DNA from: Mycolicibacterium sediminis
GTDB taxonomy: Bacteria; Actinomycetota; Actinomycetes; Mycobacteriales; Mycobacteriaceae
Reading direction: 5' to 3'
Assembly: GCF_010731735.1 (NCBI RefSeq)
Contig: NZ_AP022588.1
Coordinates: 496,001 to 560,000 of the forward strand
DNA: 64,000 bases
A program made the translations under genes and the position numbers. Under the pieces are notes generated by a model. The model searched no databases. It saw nothing but the letters and a program-made list of their open reading frames with translations, and was not told the origin of the DNA. Below, one piece after another: positions 46,601-56,273 of the stretch. The number at the start of each line of letters is the position of its first letter. Within the stretch, counting starts at the first letter, position 1.

Positions 46601-48139
46601 TCAGTCCCGAACTTCGGTGTCCTCGTACATGACCCGGCCGATCATCGCGTACCGCCGCGGGTCACGCAGCTTGAAGTACAACGCCATCGCGCCACCGAGG
46701 ACGAACAGGCCGACCACGATCCACGGGGTCATCTTGAACAGCAGCGTGCCCGAGGCGGCACCTGCCGCCGTGTCCTTGTGGACCCACAGCAGGTACACCA
46801 CGTAGAGCATGCCGATGCCACCGAGCAACGGAGCGGTGAACGTCTTGAACCAGTGCGCGCTCGACGGGTGGTTCTTGTGGAAGTGGAAGTACGCGATGAC
46901 GGCGAATGCGCACAGCGACTGCACGATCAGGATCGCCATGGTGCCCAGGATCGCCAGCAGGCCGTAGAGGTGCACGTACGGATCCATGCCCGCGAAGAAG
47001 AACAGCAGGATCAGGACGAGCGTGATGCCGGTCTGCACGAACGACGCGATGTAGGGCGAACCGTGGGTGGGATGCGTTGCCCCGAGGGTCTTCTGGAGAC
47101 CCGTGGACAGGCCCTCGCGGCCCATCGCGTAGAGGTAGCGCGACGCGCAGTTGTGGAACGCCATGCCGCACGCGAACGATCCGGTCACCAGCAGCAGCTT
47201 GAACAGCGTGATCGCCCAGTCGCCGTAGGTGGCCTGCACCGGGTCGAAGAAGATGTTGCCCGCCGTCGCCGAGTCCTGCGCCATCTCGACCGCCTTCTGC
47301 GGTCCCGCTCCCGCGATGGCCATCCAGGAGACGAACACGTAGAAGATGCCGACGCCGAGGACGCTGATCATGGTGGCGCGGGGGATGATCTTCTTGGGGT
47401 CCTTGGACTCCTCGCCGTACATGGCCGTCGACTCGAAGCCGACCCAGGACCAGAACGCGAAGAACAGGCCGATCCCTGCACTGGCGCCCACCACTCCCGC
47501 TGCCGGCGTGAACGCACCGATGGGGTTCAGCGTCTCCGCCACCGCGAAGCCGGTCTCGGGGTTGCCTCCGCGGAACAGCACCGCGAGCGCGCCGAGCGAC
47601 AGCATGAAGATCTCGGTGATCAGGAAGACGCCGAGCACCTTGGCGGTGAGGTTCACGTCGAAGTACGTGAGGATGCAGTTGAGCACCAGCATGAGGATCG
47701 CCGGAGCCAGCCAGGGCACGGTGATGCCGAACTGCGTGGCGGCGAAGTCGGCGAAGAAGTAGGAGAAGATGCCGATCAGCGAGCCCTCGAACACGATGTA
47801 GGCCATCGTGATGATCAGGCCGCTGGCCATGCCGACGATGCGGCCGAGGCCGTGGGAGATGAATCCGTAGAAGGCGCCGGTGGCGGTGATGTGCTTGGCC
47901 ATCGTCGCGTAGCCGATGGCGAACAGGCCCAGCACGATGGTGGCCACCAGGTAGCCGGCCGGTGCGTGCGAACCATTTCCCAGCCCGACGGCGATCGGGA
48001 CGTTGCCGACCATTGCCGTGATGGGCGCGGCCGTGGCGACCGCCATGAAGATGACGCCGAAGGTGCCGACGGCGTTGCGCTTCAGTCGTTGGACGGAATC
48101 ACCTGTGTTCTCGTCCTTGGACACGACCTGTTCAGTCAT
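46601..48139 (-). CDS. APC-superfamily amino acid/amine permease
   Basis: A 512-residue transporter with about 12 helices. The first motif is LKRNAVGTFGVIFMAVATAAPITAMVGNVPIAVG (residues ~18-50), followed by MAKHITATGAFYGFISHGLGRIVG and FFAFWSWVGFESTAMYGEESKDPKKIIPRA, the APC glycine/YGEES pattern. I chose the ATG at 48139; upstream in-frame codons overlap the promoter region. It is the first gene of the leftward operon, 28 bp before the dehydratase. A permease for an amine or amino acid beside a diol dehydratase suggests import of an amino alcohol or similar compound. Confidence 0.9.
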   Translation of the reverse strand: MTEQVVSKDENTGDSVQRLKRNAVGTFGVIFMAVATAAPITAMVGNVPIAVGLGNGSHAPAGYLVATIVLGLFAIGYATMAKHITATGAFYGFISHGLGRIVGMASGLIITMAYIVFEGSLIGIFSYFFADFAATQFGITVPWLAPAILMLVLNCILTYFDVNLTAKVLGVFLITEIFMLSLGALAVLFRGGNPETGFAVAETLNPIGAFTPAAGVVGASAGIGLFFAFWSWVGFESTAMYGEESKDPKKIIPRATMISVLGVGIFYVFVSWMAIAGAGPQKAVEMAQDSATAGNIFFDPVQATYGDWAITLFKLLLVTGSFACGMAFHNCASRYLYAMGREGLSTGLQKTLGATHPTHGSPYIASFVQTGITLVLILLFFFAGMDPYVHLYGLLAILGTMAILIVQSLCAFAVIAYFHFHKNHPSSAHWFKTFTAPLLGGIGMLYVVYLLWVHKDTAAGAASGTLLFKMTPWIVVGLFVLGGAMALYFKLRDPRRYAMIGRVMYEDTEVRD

Positions 48140-48206
48140 CTGCGGGAGTACCTTTCGAGCGAACGATAGGGGTCCGTTGTGGTCCATCCCACAGGCGAAC
48201 CTCCGT

Positions 48207-48280
48207 ATATTGGCACTACCAATTAGGACGCGCAACAGGAACGGCGACCATTGACATAAATGGTCCAACCTTTTTAGGGT
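48207..48280. promoter_or_regulatory. Divergent promoters with two GntR operators
   Basis: Leftward promoter (minus strand): TTGCGC (48235-48230), 17-bp spacer, CAATAT (48212-48207), with palindrome ATTGGCACTACCAAT (48209-48223) over the -10 and spacer. Rightward promoter: TTGACA (48251-48256), 18-bp spacer, TAGGGT (48275-48280), with AATGGTCCAACCTT (48259-48272) in the spacer. Both inner cores fit GGY-N3-ACC, shared with the perfect site before the GntR gene (51526-51542). Repression of both operons by that GntR protein is inferred. Confidence 0.65.
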
Positions 48281-48368
48281 TGACCCGTCAGCAGCGACGA
48301 CACCTGACGGCGCGCACCCGTGCCCGTCGGCCAGGACACGCTCGCGCACGTTCACGGCAGGAGTCCCG

Positions 48369-49643
48369 GTGCACGACTACGGCACGTTCTCGTTTCAGTC
48401 CAAGGCCGAGGTGCTGGCACTGGCGAAGAAGTACTGGAATCCGGACAAGACGCAGTTCTGGACCGATGCCGGTGTCGACCTGGTGATCGACCGTCGCGAC
48501 GGATACCTCCTGTGGGACATGGACGGTCGTCGCCTCATCGACATGCACCTCAACGGCGGCACCTACAACCTCGGCCACCGCAACCCCGAGGTGATGGCCG
48601 CCCTCATCGACGGCATGCAGTACTTCGACGTCGGCAACCACCACTTCCCCTCGGTGGCGCGCACCGCCCTGGCGCAGCGACTCGTCGAGTCGGCACCCGC
48701 GTCGCTCACCAAGGTGGCGTTCGGCTCCGGCGGCGGCGAGGCCATCGACATCGCGCTGAAGAGCGCGCGCCACGCGACGCAGCGCCGCAAGATCGTCTCC
48801 GTCATCAAGGCGTACCACGGCCATACCGGCCTTGCGGTGGCCACCGGCGACGACCGCTTCTCGAAACTGTTCCTCTCCGACCAGCCCGACGAGTTCATCC
48901 AGGTGCCCTTCGGCGACGTCGACGCCGTCGACGCCGCACTGCGCGATCGCGACGTCGCCGCCGTCATCATGGAGACGATCCCCGCCACCTACGGCTTCCC
49001 GCTGCCCCCTACGGGTTACCTCGAGGCGGTCAAGGACCTGTGCGTCCGCTACGACTCGCTCTACATCGCCGACGAGGTACAGACCGGCCTCATGCGCACC
49101 GGCGAGATGTGGGGCATCACCAAACACGGCATCGAGCCCGACATCATGGTGACGGGCAAGGGCCTGTCCGGCGGCATGTACCCGATCACCGCCGCGCTGC
49201 TGAGCGAGCGGGCCGCAGAGTGGCTCTACCAGGACGGGTTCGGCCACATCTCCACGTTCGGCGGCGCCGAACTCGGCTGCGTGGCGGCGATCAAGACCCT
49301 CGAGATCACCAGCCGGCCCGAGGTGCGCGAGAACGTGCACGCCATCACCGACGTCTTCGCGTCGGGACTGGCCCGCATCCGCGCCGACCACCCCGACTGG
49401 TTCGTCGGCATCCGGCAGAACGGCGTCGTGATCGGGCTGGAGTTCGACCATCCCGAGGGCGCGAAGTACGTCATGCGCGAGCTCTACGAGAACGGCGTCT
49501 GGGCGATCTTCTCCACCCTCGACCCGAGGGTCCTGCAGTTCAAGCCGGGCCTGCTCCTGACGCGCGACCTGTGCGACGACGTGCTGAACCGGCTGGAGAC
49601 CGCCGTCGAGCGGGCCCACGCGGCTGCGGCCAGCACCGTCTGA
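48369..49643 (+). CDS. Class-III PLP aminotransferase-fold enzyme (possible phospho-lyase)
   Basis: A 424-residue fold-I PLP enzyme. Visible are MHLNGGTYNLGHRNPEV, GSGGGEAIDIALKSAR, KAYHGHTGLA, ETIPATYGFPLPPTGYLEAVKDLC, the IADEVQTGLMRTG cofactor Asp and the PLP lysine in MVTGKGLSGGMYPI. Class-III members include omega-transaminases and the ethanolamine-phosphate and phosphohydroxylysine phospho-lyases. The APH-type kinase encoded 45 bp downstream favours the phospho-lyase reading, since kinase/phospho-lyase pairs are known for amino alcohols. CAGGAGT precedes the GTG at 48369. It is the first gene of the rightward operon. Confidence 0.85.
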   Translation: MHDYGTFSFQSKAEVLALAKKYWNPDKTQFWTDAGVDLVIDRRDGYLLWDMDGRRLIDMHLNGGTYNLGHRNPEVMAALIDGMQYFDVGNHHFPSVARTALAQRLVESAPASLTKVAFGSGGGEAIDIALKSARHATQRRKIVSVIKAYHGHTGLAVATGDDRFSKLFLSDQPDEFIQVPFGDVDAVDAALRDRDVAAVIMETIPATYGFPLPPTGYLEAVKDLCVRYDSLYIADEVQTGLMRTGEMWGITKHGIEPDIMVTGKGLSGGMYPITAALLSERAAEWLYQDGFGHISTFGGAELGCVAAIKTLEITSRPEVRENVHAITDVFASGLARIRADHPDWFVGIRQNGVVIGLEFDHPEGAKYVMRELYENGVWAIFSTLDPRVLQFKPGLLLTRDLCDDVLNRLETAVERAHAAAASTV

Positions 49644-49688
49644 CGGGGCCGACGTGCACACCGCGACCGCCCCGGGCAGGCTGTACCC

Positions 49689-50690
49689 ATGAGCGCCGAG
49701 ACCCCATTCGTGGCCGACGACGTCGAGGTGGCCGAACTCGCGCTGACGGCCTACGACCTGTCCCCCGACTCGACGCTGCGGCTGCTCAATCTCTCCGAGA
49801 ATGCCACGTACGCAGTCGAAGACCCCGCCACGGGCGATCGCTCGATCCTGCGGGTGCACCGCAAGGACTACCACCGACCGCACGAGATCGAGTCCGAGCT
49901 GCACTGGCTGGACGCACTGCGACGCGACGGCGACGTGACCGTGCCGACGGTCCTCCCCGCTCGGGACGGCCGCCGCGTCGTCACGGTCGGTCACGACGGC
50001 ACCGACCGCCACGTCGTGCACTTCGCGATGGTGCCCGGCGCCGAGCCGGACGCGGAATCCCTGACCGTGCATGACTTTCAGACGCTCGGGCGCATTACCG
50101 CGGCACTGCACGACCACTCGCGGGCGTGGACTCGACCGGAGGGGTTCGGCCGCTTCGCCTGGGACTGGCCGCACAGCCTCGGCGACACCCCGCGCTGGGG
50201 TCGCTGGCAGGACGCCGTCGGCGTCGGACCGTCCGAGTCGGCCGTCCTCAACCGCGCCGCCCAACTGCTCGAGCAGCGGCTCACCGAGTACGGCAGCGGT
50301 CCGGACGTATTCGGCCTCGTCCATGCCGACCTACGGTTGGCGAACCTCCTGGTCGACGGCGACACCATCACCGTCATCGACTTCGACGACTGCGGATTCG
50401 GCTGGTACTTCTACGACTTCGGCACCGCCGTGTCGTTCTTCGAGGACGACCCGGCCGTCCCGGAATGGTTGGACGCGTGGGTGACCGGCTACCGGACCCG
50501 GCGACCGATGACGCCCGCCGACGAAGCGATGCTGCCGTCGTTCGTGCTGCTGCGCAGGCTGCTGCTGCTCGCCTGGATGGGCACGCACGCCCATTCGCGC
50601 GAATCACGGGGCATGTCGATCACCTACGCCGCGGGCAGCTGTGCGCTCGCCGAGCGCTACCTCACCTTCGACGGCCGACGACTGGCCTGA
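49689..50690 (+). CDS. APH/choline-kinase-type phosphotransferase
   Basis: A 333-residue small-molecule kinase of the aminoglycoside-phosphotransferase fold. The N-lobe has [33 protein letters not shown]. The catalytic loop is [16 protein letters not shown] (Asp and Asn) near residue 218 and the metal site is [15 protein letters not shown] near residue 235. Such enzymes phosphorylate choline, ethanolamine, homoserine or hydroxylysine. Its position after a class-III PLP enzyme and before an SDR suggests an amino-alcohol kinase feeding a phospho-lyase; antibiotic resistance is less likely in this context. The ATG at 49689 is 45 bp after the preceding stop. Confidence 0.85.
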   Translation: MSAETPFVADDVEVAELALTAYDLSPDSTLRLLNLSENATYAVEDPATGDRSILRVHRKDYHRPHEIESELHWLDALRRDGDVTVPTVLPARDGRRVVTVGHDGTDRHVVHFAMVPGAEPDAESLTVHDFQTLGRITAALHDHSRAWTRPEGFGRFAWDWPHSLGDTPRWGRWQDAVGVGPSESAVLNRAAQLLEQRLTEYGSGPDVFGLVHADLRLANLLVDGDTITVIDFDDCGFGWYFYDFGTAVSFFEDDPAVPEWLDAWVTGYRTRRPMTPADEAMLPSFVLLRRLLLLAWMGTHAHSRESRGMSITYAAGSCALAERYLTFDGRRLA

Positions 50691-50718
50691 CCATCCTCCA
50701 CGAACGAAGAGAGCCAAC

Positions 50719-51498
50719 ATGTTCGCGTCACTCAAGGGCCGTACCGCCATCGTCACCGGCGGCAGCAAGGGCATCGGCCGCGGCATCGCCGAGGTGTTCG
50801 CCGCCGCCGGCGTGAACGTCGTGCTCACCGGACGCACGCAGGCCGACATCGACGCCGCCGTCGCCGCGCTGTCCGAACACGAGGGAGCGGTCAGCGGTGT
50901 GGCCGCCGACGTGACGAGCCCCGAGGACTGCCGCCGGGTGGTGGAGACCGCGGTCGAGCGCCACGGCGCTCTCGACGTCGTCTGCGCCAACGCCGGCATC
51001 TTCCCGTCCGCGCGCCTGGAGGACATGACGCCCGACGACCTCGAGCAGGTGCTCGGCGTCAACGTGAAGGGCACGTTCTACATCGTGCAGGCGGCCATCT
51101 CGGCGCTGGCGGCGACCGGGCACGGCCGGGTGATCATCACCTCCTCGATCACCGGTCCAGTGACCGGGTATCCGGGGTGGTCGCACTACGGTGCCAGCAA
51201 GGCCGCACAATTGGGGTTCCTGCGCACCGCCGCAATGGAACTGGCCCCGAAGAAGATCACCGTCAACGCCGTCCTGCCGGGCAACATCCTCACCGAGGGA
51301 CTGATCGAAATGGGCCAGGACTACATGGACCAAATGGCTGCCGCCGTACCGGCCGGCCGGCTCGGCAGCGTCGCGGACATCGGCAACGCCGCCCTGTTCT
51401 TCGCTACCGACGAAGCCGCCTACGTCACCGGTCAATCCCTGATCGTGGACGGTGGCCAGATCCTGCCGGAGTCGCCGGAGGCCATCGCGGACATGTAG
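50719..51498 (+). CDS. Short-chain dehydrogenase (FabG-like)
   Basis: A 259-residue classical SDR. Visible are [17 protein letters not shown] (cofactor), [23 protein letters not shown], the catalytic [30 protein letters not shown] (Ser, Tyr-x3-Lys) and the C-terminal [28 protein letters not shown]. The ATG at 50719 has GAAGAGAG upstream and lies 28 bp after the kinase gene. It is expected to oxidise or reduce an alcohol or aldehyde intermediate of the same pathway. Confidence 0.9.
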   Translation: MFASLKGRTAIVTGGSKGIGRGIAEVFAAAGVNVVLTGRTQADIDAAVAALSEHEGAVSGVAADVTSPEDCRRVVETAVERHGALDVVCANAGIFPSARLEDMTPDDLEQVLGVNVKGTFYIVQAAISALAATGHGRVIITSSITGPVTGYPGWSHYGASKAAQLGFLRTAAMELAPKKITVNAVLPGNILTEGLIEMGQDYMDQMAAAVPAGRLGSVADIGNAALFFATDEAAYVTGQSLIVDGGQILPESPEAIADM

Positions 51499-51525
51499 GC
51501 CACCCGGGGTCCGGCCGTCGCCTAT

Positions 51526-51542
51526 ATTTGGTCGTACCAAAT
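51526..51542. promoter_or_regulatory. GntR operator before its own gene
   Basis: ATTTGGT-CGT-ACCAAAT is a perfect 7-bp inverted repeat with a 3-bp spacer, 15 bp before the GntR start. It overlaps TATATT (51523-51528), a possible -10 box. Its TTGGY-N3-ACCAA core recurs at 48209-48223 and, degenerate, at 48259-48272. Confidence 0.7.
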
Positions 51543-51556
51543 GAAGGGGAGGTCGG

Positions 51557-52333
51557 GTGCCAACGCCAACCGAGGAACTGCGGCGCCGCATCGTCGCCGA
51601 CATCAACGCGGGCGCACCCGGCACCAAGCTCGGCAGCGAGCGAGACCTGTCCGAGCACTACGGAACCAGTAGGTCCAGCCTGCGCCAGGTACTCGCCGCA
51701 CTCGAGGAGGCCGGCCTGGTCGATCGGGTCATCGGCAGGGCGGGCGGGATCTTCATCAGCCACGCGCAGGTCCAGCGCAGCCTGTCCGACGTCGTCGGCG
51801 TCCCCGCGTTCCTCGCCAACCAGGGCTACGTCGCGGGGACACGCGTCCTGTCGACGAGGATCACCGCGCCCGACCGCGCGACGCAGCACGCGCTGAACCT
51901 GACGGCCGAGGACTTCGTCGTGGAGATCCAGCGCGTCCGGTTGGCCGACGGCTCACCGATATCGCTCGAACTCGCGCAGTTCCCCGCGGATGCCTTCCCC
52001 GGGTTGCTCGAGCAACAGCTCGGCGGCTCGATCTACGAAATGCTGGAGAGCCGTTACGGTTTGGTGACCGCCCGCGCCGACGAGCGGATCGAGGCGGTGA
52101 ACGCGACGCCCGAGGAGGCCACCCTGCTGGGCATCAAGCCGAAGTCGGCGCTCCTGCTGATCACCCGCGTCACCTACGACCAGAACGAGACGCCGTGCGA
52201 GTTCTCCCGCGACCTCTTCCGCGGCGACCGCACCCGCCTGGCCGTGACGGTGCAGGGCCGCGGCATCGGCGTGCAACCCGCCGTCGACACGGCATCGGTG
52301 GCGCTGCAGAGCCAGACCACGAAGGCCAGTTGA
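51557..52333 (+). CDS. GntR/HutC-family regulator with UTRA domain
   Basis: A 258-residue regulator. The N-terminal GntR winged helix is ELRRRIVADINAGAPGTKLGSERDLSEHYGTSRSSLRQVLAALEEAGLVDRVIGRAGGIFI (residues ~6-68). The C-terminal part is the UTRA effector domain (VVEIQRVRLADGSPISLELAQFP...LLLITRVTYDQNETPCEFSRDLFRGDRTRLAV). AGGGGAGG lies 6 nt before the GTG at 51557. A perfect palindrome sits before the gene, and related sites lie in the divergent promoter 3.3 kb upstream. I infer that it controls both the dehydratase/permease and kinase/PLP-enzyme operons. Confidence 0.92.
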   Translation: MPTPTEELRRRIVADINAGAPGTKLGSERDLSEHYGTSRSSLRQVLAALEEAGLVDRVIGRAGGIFISHAQVQRSLSDVVGVPAFLANQGYVAGTRVLSTRITAPDRATQHALNLTAEDFVVEIQRVRLADGSPISLELAQFPADAFPGLLEQQLGGSIYEMLESRYGLVTARADERIEAVNATPEEATLLGIKPKSALLLITRVTYDQNETPCEFSRDLFRGDRTRLAVTVQGRGIGVQPAVDTASVALQSQTTKAS

Positions 52334-52347
52334 CCGTCGGCGCCGAC

Positions 52348-52353
52348 TAGATT
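52348..52353 (+). promoter_or_regulatory. -10 box of leaderless gluQ transcript
   Basis: TAGATT is followed by 6 nt and then the ATG at 52360. Confidence 0.5.
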
Positions 52354-52359
52354 CGGGGC

Positions 52360-53232
52360 ATGACGCCCGCCGGCAGATTCGCGCCGAGCCCCTCGGCGGA
52401 CCTGCACGTCGGCAACCTGCGCACCGCGGCACTTGCCTGGCTGTTCGCCCGGTCGACCGGGCGCCGCTTCCTGGTGCGGGTCGAGGACCTCGACGACCGG
52501 GCCAGAACCGAGTTCGCGACGCGGCAACTGGACGACCTCGCGGCGATCGGCGTGACGTGGGACGAGCCGCCGGAACATCAGACCGACCACGAGGAGCGGT
52601 ACCTCGCCGTCGTCGACCGGCTGACCGATCGCGGACTGGTCTTCGAATGCTTCTGCACCAGAAGGGACATCCAGCAGGCGCCACGCGCACCGCACGCTCC
52701 GGAGGGCGCCTATCCGGGGACCTGCCGCGAACTGACCCCAGCGCAGCGGGCCGAACGCGCCGCGTCGGGACGGCCGCCCGCGCTGCGCCTGCGCTCGGAC
52801 GTCGACGCGTTCACCGTCACCGACCTGCTGCACGGCGAGTACACCGGCGTCGTGGACGACTTCGTCCTGAGGCGCGGCGACGGCGTGCCCGCCTACAACC
52901 TCGCGGTGGTGGTCGACGACGCCGCCCAGGGCGTCGACCAGGTCGTGCGCGGTGACGACCTGCTGGCGTCCTCACCACGGCAGGCCTACCTCGCGACGCT
53001 GCTGGGCCACCTCCCACCCACGTACGCGCACGTCCCGCTGGTGGTCAACGGCGAAGGCAAGCGACTGGCCAAGCGCGACGGGGCGGTGACGCTGGCCGAG
53101 GTCGGCGTCCCTGGTGTCATGGGTCGGATCGCCGCGTCGCTGGGGTACTCCGCCGTCACGCTGGACGGCATGCTTTCGGAGTTCGAGCCCGGACGGTTAC
53201 CGCGCGAACCGTGGGTATATCGGCCCGCGTGA
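52360..53232 (+). CDS. gluQ: Glutamyl-Q tRNA(Asp) synthetase
   Basis: A 290-residue truncated GluRS paralogue that attaches glutamate to queuosine in the tRNA(Asp) anticodon. The class-I HIGH region is [22 protein letters not shown] and the KMSKS-like loop is [13 protein letters not shown]. The zinc module is [11 protein letters not shown]...AYPGTCR (C-x-C...Y-x3-C). It lacks the anticodon-binding domain of true GluRS, which separates it from gltX. TAGATT 6 nt before the ATG indicates a leaderless message. A tgt gene at 61.8-63.0 kb, the enzyme inserting the queuosine precursor, gives functional support. Confidence 0.93.
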   Translation: MTPAGRFAPSPSADLHVGNLRTAALAWLFARSTGRRFLVRVEDLDDRARTEFATRQLDDLAAIGVTWDEPPEHQTDHEERYLAVVDRLTDRGLVFECFCTRRDIQQAPRAPHAPEGAYPGTCRELTPAQRAERAASGRPPALRLRSDVDAFTVTDLLHGEYTGVVDDFVLRRGDGVPAYNLAVVVDDAAQGVDQVVRGDDLLASSPRQAYLATLLGHLPPTYAHVPLVVNGEGKRLAKRDGAVTLAEVGVPGVMGRIAASLGYSAVTLDGMLSEFEPGRLPREPWVYRPA

Positions 53233-53264
53233 GCAGAACCCTTCGCGAACCGGGTCGGCATTGC

Positions 53265-53270
53265 TACCGT
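53265..53270 (+). promoter_or_regulatory. -10 box of leaderless ABC-importer transcript
   Basis: TACCGT is followed by 6 nt and then the GTG at 53277, favouring that start over the ATG at 53289. Confidence 0.45.
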
Positions 53271-53276
53271 CCGCCC

Positions 53277-55481
53277 GTGAGAATCATCATGCGTCGGGCG
53301 CTGCTCGCCGTCGTCCTCGTCGCGGCGGTGATCCTCGGTGCTGCCGGATGCGGGTCGTCCGGTGACCAGGGCGGCGACCCGATCGCCTCCGCGGGCGTGC
53401 TGCGCGTGGGCACCGAGGGCGTTTACTCCCCGTTCAGCTACCACGACCCGGCCACGGGCGACCTGGTCGGCTATGACGTCGACGTCGCCAAGGCCGTCGG
53501 CGAAAAGCTGGGCGTGAAGGTCGAATTCGTCGAGACGCCGTGGGACTCGATATTCGCCGCACTCGAGGCCGACAGGTTCGACATCGTCGCCAACGAGGTC
53601 ACCATCAATCCCGAGCGGCAGGCCAAGTACGACCTCTCGCAGCCATACTCGGTCGGCGAGGGCGTGATCGTCACCCGCGCCGACGACGACTCCATCAAGA
53701 GCCTCGCGGACATCAAGGGCAAGACTGCCGCGGAGAACGCCACCAGCAACTGGTCGGACGTCGCGCGCAAGGCGGGCGCCAACGTCGAGGCGGTCGAGGG
53801 CTTCACCCAGGCGATCACGCTGCTCAACCAGGGCCGCGTCGACGTCGTCATCAACGACAGCATCGCCGTCTACGCCTACCTCGCCGAGACCGGCGACACG
53901 TCCGTCAAGATCGCCGGCACCGTCGGCGAGAAGAGCGAACAGGGCTTCGCAGCACGCAAGGACAGCGGGTACCTGCCGGAACTCGACCGCGCCCTCGGCG
54001 AACTGCGCGCCGACGGCACGCTGACCGAGATCTCGCAGAAGTACCTCAAAGCCGATGCGACCGGTGCGCCGGCGGCGACCCCGATCCGGGAGGCCGGCGT
54101 CCTGCGCGTGGGCACCGAGGGCGTGTACGCCCCGTTCAGCTACCACGATCCGGCGACGGGCGAATTGGTGGGCTACGACGTCGACGTCGCCCGGGCCATC
54201 GGCGACAAACTCGGCGTCCCGGTGGAGTTCGTCGAGACGCCGTGGGACTCGATCTTCGCCGCACTCGAGGCGAACCGCTTCGACATCGTCGCCAACGAGG
54301 TCACCATCAACCCCGAGCGGCAAGCCAAGTACGACCTGTCGCAGCCATATTCGGTCGGTGAGGGCGTGATCGTCACCCGCGCCGACGACGACTCGATCAA
54401 GAGCCTCGCGGACGTCAAGGGCAAGACCGCCGCGGAGAACGCCACCAGCAACTGGTCGGAGATCGCCAGGAAGGCCGGCGCCAACGTCGAATCCGTCGAG
54501 GGCTTCACCCAGGCCATCACCCTGCTCAACCAGGGCCGCGTCGACGTCGTCATCAATGACAGCATCGCCGTCTACGCCTACCTCGCCGAGACCGGCGACA
54601 CGTCCGTCAAGATCGCCGGCACCGTCGGCGAGAAGAGCGAACAGGGACTCGCCGCCCGCAAGAACAGCGGGTACCTGCCCGAGTTGAACGGTGCGCTCGA
54701 CGAACTCCGCGCCGACGGCACGCTCACCGGGATCTCGCAGAAGTACCTCAAGGCCGACGCCACCGGAACGTCGCAGACCAGTGCCGCGCCCGGATCGGCG
54801 CAGGAGGCGCCGCAGGTCCGATCGGCCTCGCAACTGGTGATCGACAACCTCTGGCCGCTGGCCAAGGCGGCCCTGACGATGACGATCCCGCTGACGATCA
54901 TCAGCTTCATCGTGGGCCTGATCATCGCGCTGGCCGTCGCGCTGGCGCGGCTGTCGTCGAACCTGGTGCTCAGCAACGTGGCTCGCTTCTACATCTCGAT
55001 CATCCGCGGCACCCCGCTGCTGGTGCAGCTGTTCATCGTGTTCTTCGCGCTTCCCGAGTTCGGCGTGAAGATCGATCCGTTCCCCGCCGCGGTGATCGCG
55101 TTCAGCCTCAACGTGGGTGGTTACGCCGCGGAGATCATCCGCTCGGCGATCCAGAGCATCCCCAAGGGCCAGTGGGAGGCCGCCGAGACCATCGGACTCA
55201 ACTACGTGGGCGCACTGCGACGGATCATCCTCCCGCAGGCCGCCCGCGTGGCCGTGCCGCCGCTGTCGAACACGCTCATCTCGCTCGTCAAGGACACCTC
55301 GCTCGCCTCGACGATCCTGGTGACCGAACTGCTGCGGCAGGCACAGATCGTCGCGGCGCCGACGTTCGAGTTCTTCGCCCTCTACGGCACCGCCGCCGTC
55401 TACTACTGGGTGATCTGCCTCGTGCTGTCGTTCGGCCAGAGTCGCGTCGAGCACCGACTGGAAAGGTACGTGGCCAGATGA
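53277..55481 (+). CDS. Polar amino acid ABC importer: two binding domains fused to permease
   Basis: The product is 734 residues. A lipoprotein-like signal ([18 protein letters not shown], lipobox LGAAGC) leads into two tandem SBP_bac_3 domains of 225 residues each. An Ala/Ser/Gln linker and a HisM/GlnP-type permease with the EAA loop ([22 protein letters not shown]) follow. The two binding domains differ at only about 17 positions, so they stem from a recent internal duplication. The domain order resembles GlnP of lactic acid bacteria, where tandem domains raise the local receptor number. The stop overlaps the ATPase gene (ATGA). Substrate is probably glutamine, glutamate or another polar amino acid. 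Confidence 0.9.
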   Translation: MRIIMRRALLAVVLVAAVILGAAGCGSSGDQGGDPIASAGVLRVGTEGVYSPFSYHDPATGDLVGYDVDVAKAVGEKLGVKVEFVETPWDSIFAALEADRFDIVANEVTINPERQAKYDLSQPYSVGEGVIVTRADDDSIKSLADIKGKTAAENATSNWSDVARKAGANVEAVEGFTQAITLLNQGRVDVVINDSIAVYAYLAETGDTSVKIAGTVGEKSEQGFAARKDSGYLPELDRALGELRADGTLTEISQKYLKADATGAPAATPIREAGVLRVGTEGVYAPFSYHDPATGELVGYDVDVARAIGDKLGVPVEFVETPWDSIFAALEANRFDIVANEVTINPERQAKYDLSQPYSVGEGVIVTRADDDSIKSLADVKGKTAAENATSNWSEIARKAGANVESVEGFTQAITLLNQGRVDVVINDSIAVYAYLAETGDTSVKIAGTVGEKSEQGLAARKNSGYLPELNGALDELRADGTLTGISQKYLKADATGTSQTSAAPGSAQEAPQVRSASQLVIDNLWPLAKAALTMTIPLTIISFIVGLIIALAVALARLSSNLVLSNVARFYISIIRGTPLLVQLFIVFFALPEFGVKIDPFPAAVIAFSLNVGGYAAEIIRSAIQSIPKGQWEAAETIGLNYVGALRRIILPQAARVAVPPLSNTLISLVKDTSLASTILVTELLRQAQIVAAPTFEFFALYGTAAVYYWVICLVLSFGQSRVEHRLERYVAR
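53391..54767 (+). repeat. Tandem 675-bp duplication inside the ABC-importer gene
   Basis: 53391-54065 and 54093-54767 encode the two binding domains, in frame and separated by 27 bp. The proteins differ at about 17 of 225 positions. Long stretches are identical at protein level, such as the one starting [20 protein letters not shown] and the one starting [20 protein letters not shown]. At DNA level most differences are third-base changes. Confidence 0.9.
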
Positions 55482-56260
55482 CCGAACCCCGTGACGACGA
55501 TGACTCCGTCGAATATCGCGTCACTGCAGAGGGCGTCGAGAAGGCGTTCGGCGACAACAAGGTGCTCAAGGGCGTTTCGTTCAAGGTGGCTCGCGGCACC
55601 GCCACCGCGATCATCGGGCCGTCGGGCTCGGGCAAGACGACGCTGCTGCGCACGCTCAACGCGCTCGATCGCGCCGACGCGGGCGTGATCCGCGTCGACG
55701 ACGTCGAGATCGACTTCGCCACGCCCACACCGAAACCCGAGGTGCGCAGGTTCCAGTCGCGCAGTGGCTTCGTCTTTCAGGGGCACAACCTGTTCCCACA
55801 CAAGACGGTGCTGCAGAACGTGATCGAGGGCCCGGTGATCGTGCAGAAGCGGCCGCGCGACGAGGCCGTCGCCGACGCCGTCGAACTGCTCGATCAGGTC
55901 GGACTGAAGGAGAAGCAGGACCAGTATCCGTTCCAACTGTCCGGCGGGCAGCAGCAGCGCGTCGGCATCGCCCGCGCGCTGGCGCTCAAGCCCAAGCTCG
56001 TGCTGTTCGACGAGCCGACGTCGGCGCTGGACCCCGAACTCGTCGGCGAGGTGCTGTCGGTCATCAAGGACCTCGCCGTCGAGGGGTGGACCATGGTGGT
56101 CGTCACCCACGAGATCCAGTTCGCCAAGCAAGTGTCCAATCAGGTGCTGTTCACCGACGGCGGCGTGATCCTGGAGAAGGGCACCCCCGCCGAGGTGATC
56201 GGCAACCCGAAGGAAGATCGCACCCGCCAGTTCCTGGAGCGGATCCTCAACCCGCTGTAG
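55478..56260 (+). CDS. ABC-transporter ATPase (polar amino acid, GlnQ-type)
   Basis: A 260-residue ATPase. Walker A is [19 protein letters not shown] (residues ~45-63), followed by the Q-loop [17 protein letters not shown], signature [16 protein letters not shown], Walker [15 protein letters not shown] and the switch His in [13 protein letters not shown]. This is the PAAT-family pattern. The ATG at 55478 overlaps the permease stop, so the two make one importer. The gene converges on the HpnE-like gene. Confidence 0.95.
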   Translation: MTEPRDDDDSVEYRVTAEGVEKAFGDNKVLKGVSFKVARGTATAIIGPSGSGKTTLLRTLNALDRADAGVIRVDDVEIDFATPTPKPEVRRFQSRSGFVFQGHNLFPHKTVLQNVIEGPVIVQKRPRDEAVADAVELLDQVGLKEKQDQYPFQLSGGQQQRVGIARALALKPKLVLFDEPTSALDPELVGEVLSVIKDLAVEGWTMVVVTHEIQFAKQVSNQVLFTDGGVILEKGTPAEVIGNPKEDRTRQFLERILNPL

Positions 56261-56273
56261 GGTCTCGCTTTCC

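Noticed and set aside
49689..50690. Aminoglycoside resistance gene
   Set aside because: The fold is shared with many metabolite kinases and the operon context is catabolic; resistance cannot be supported.
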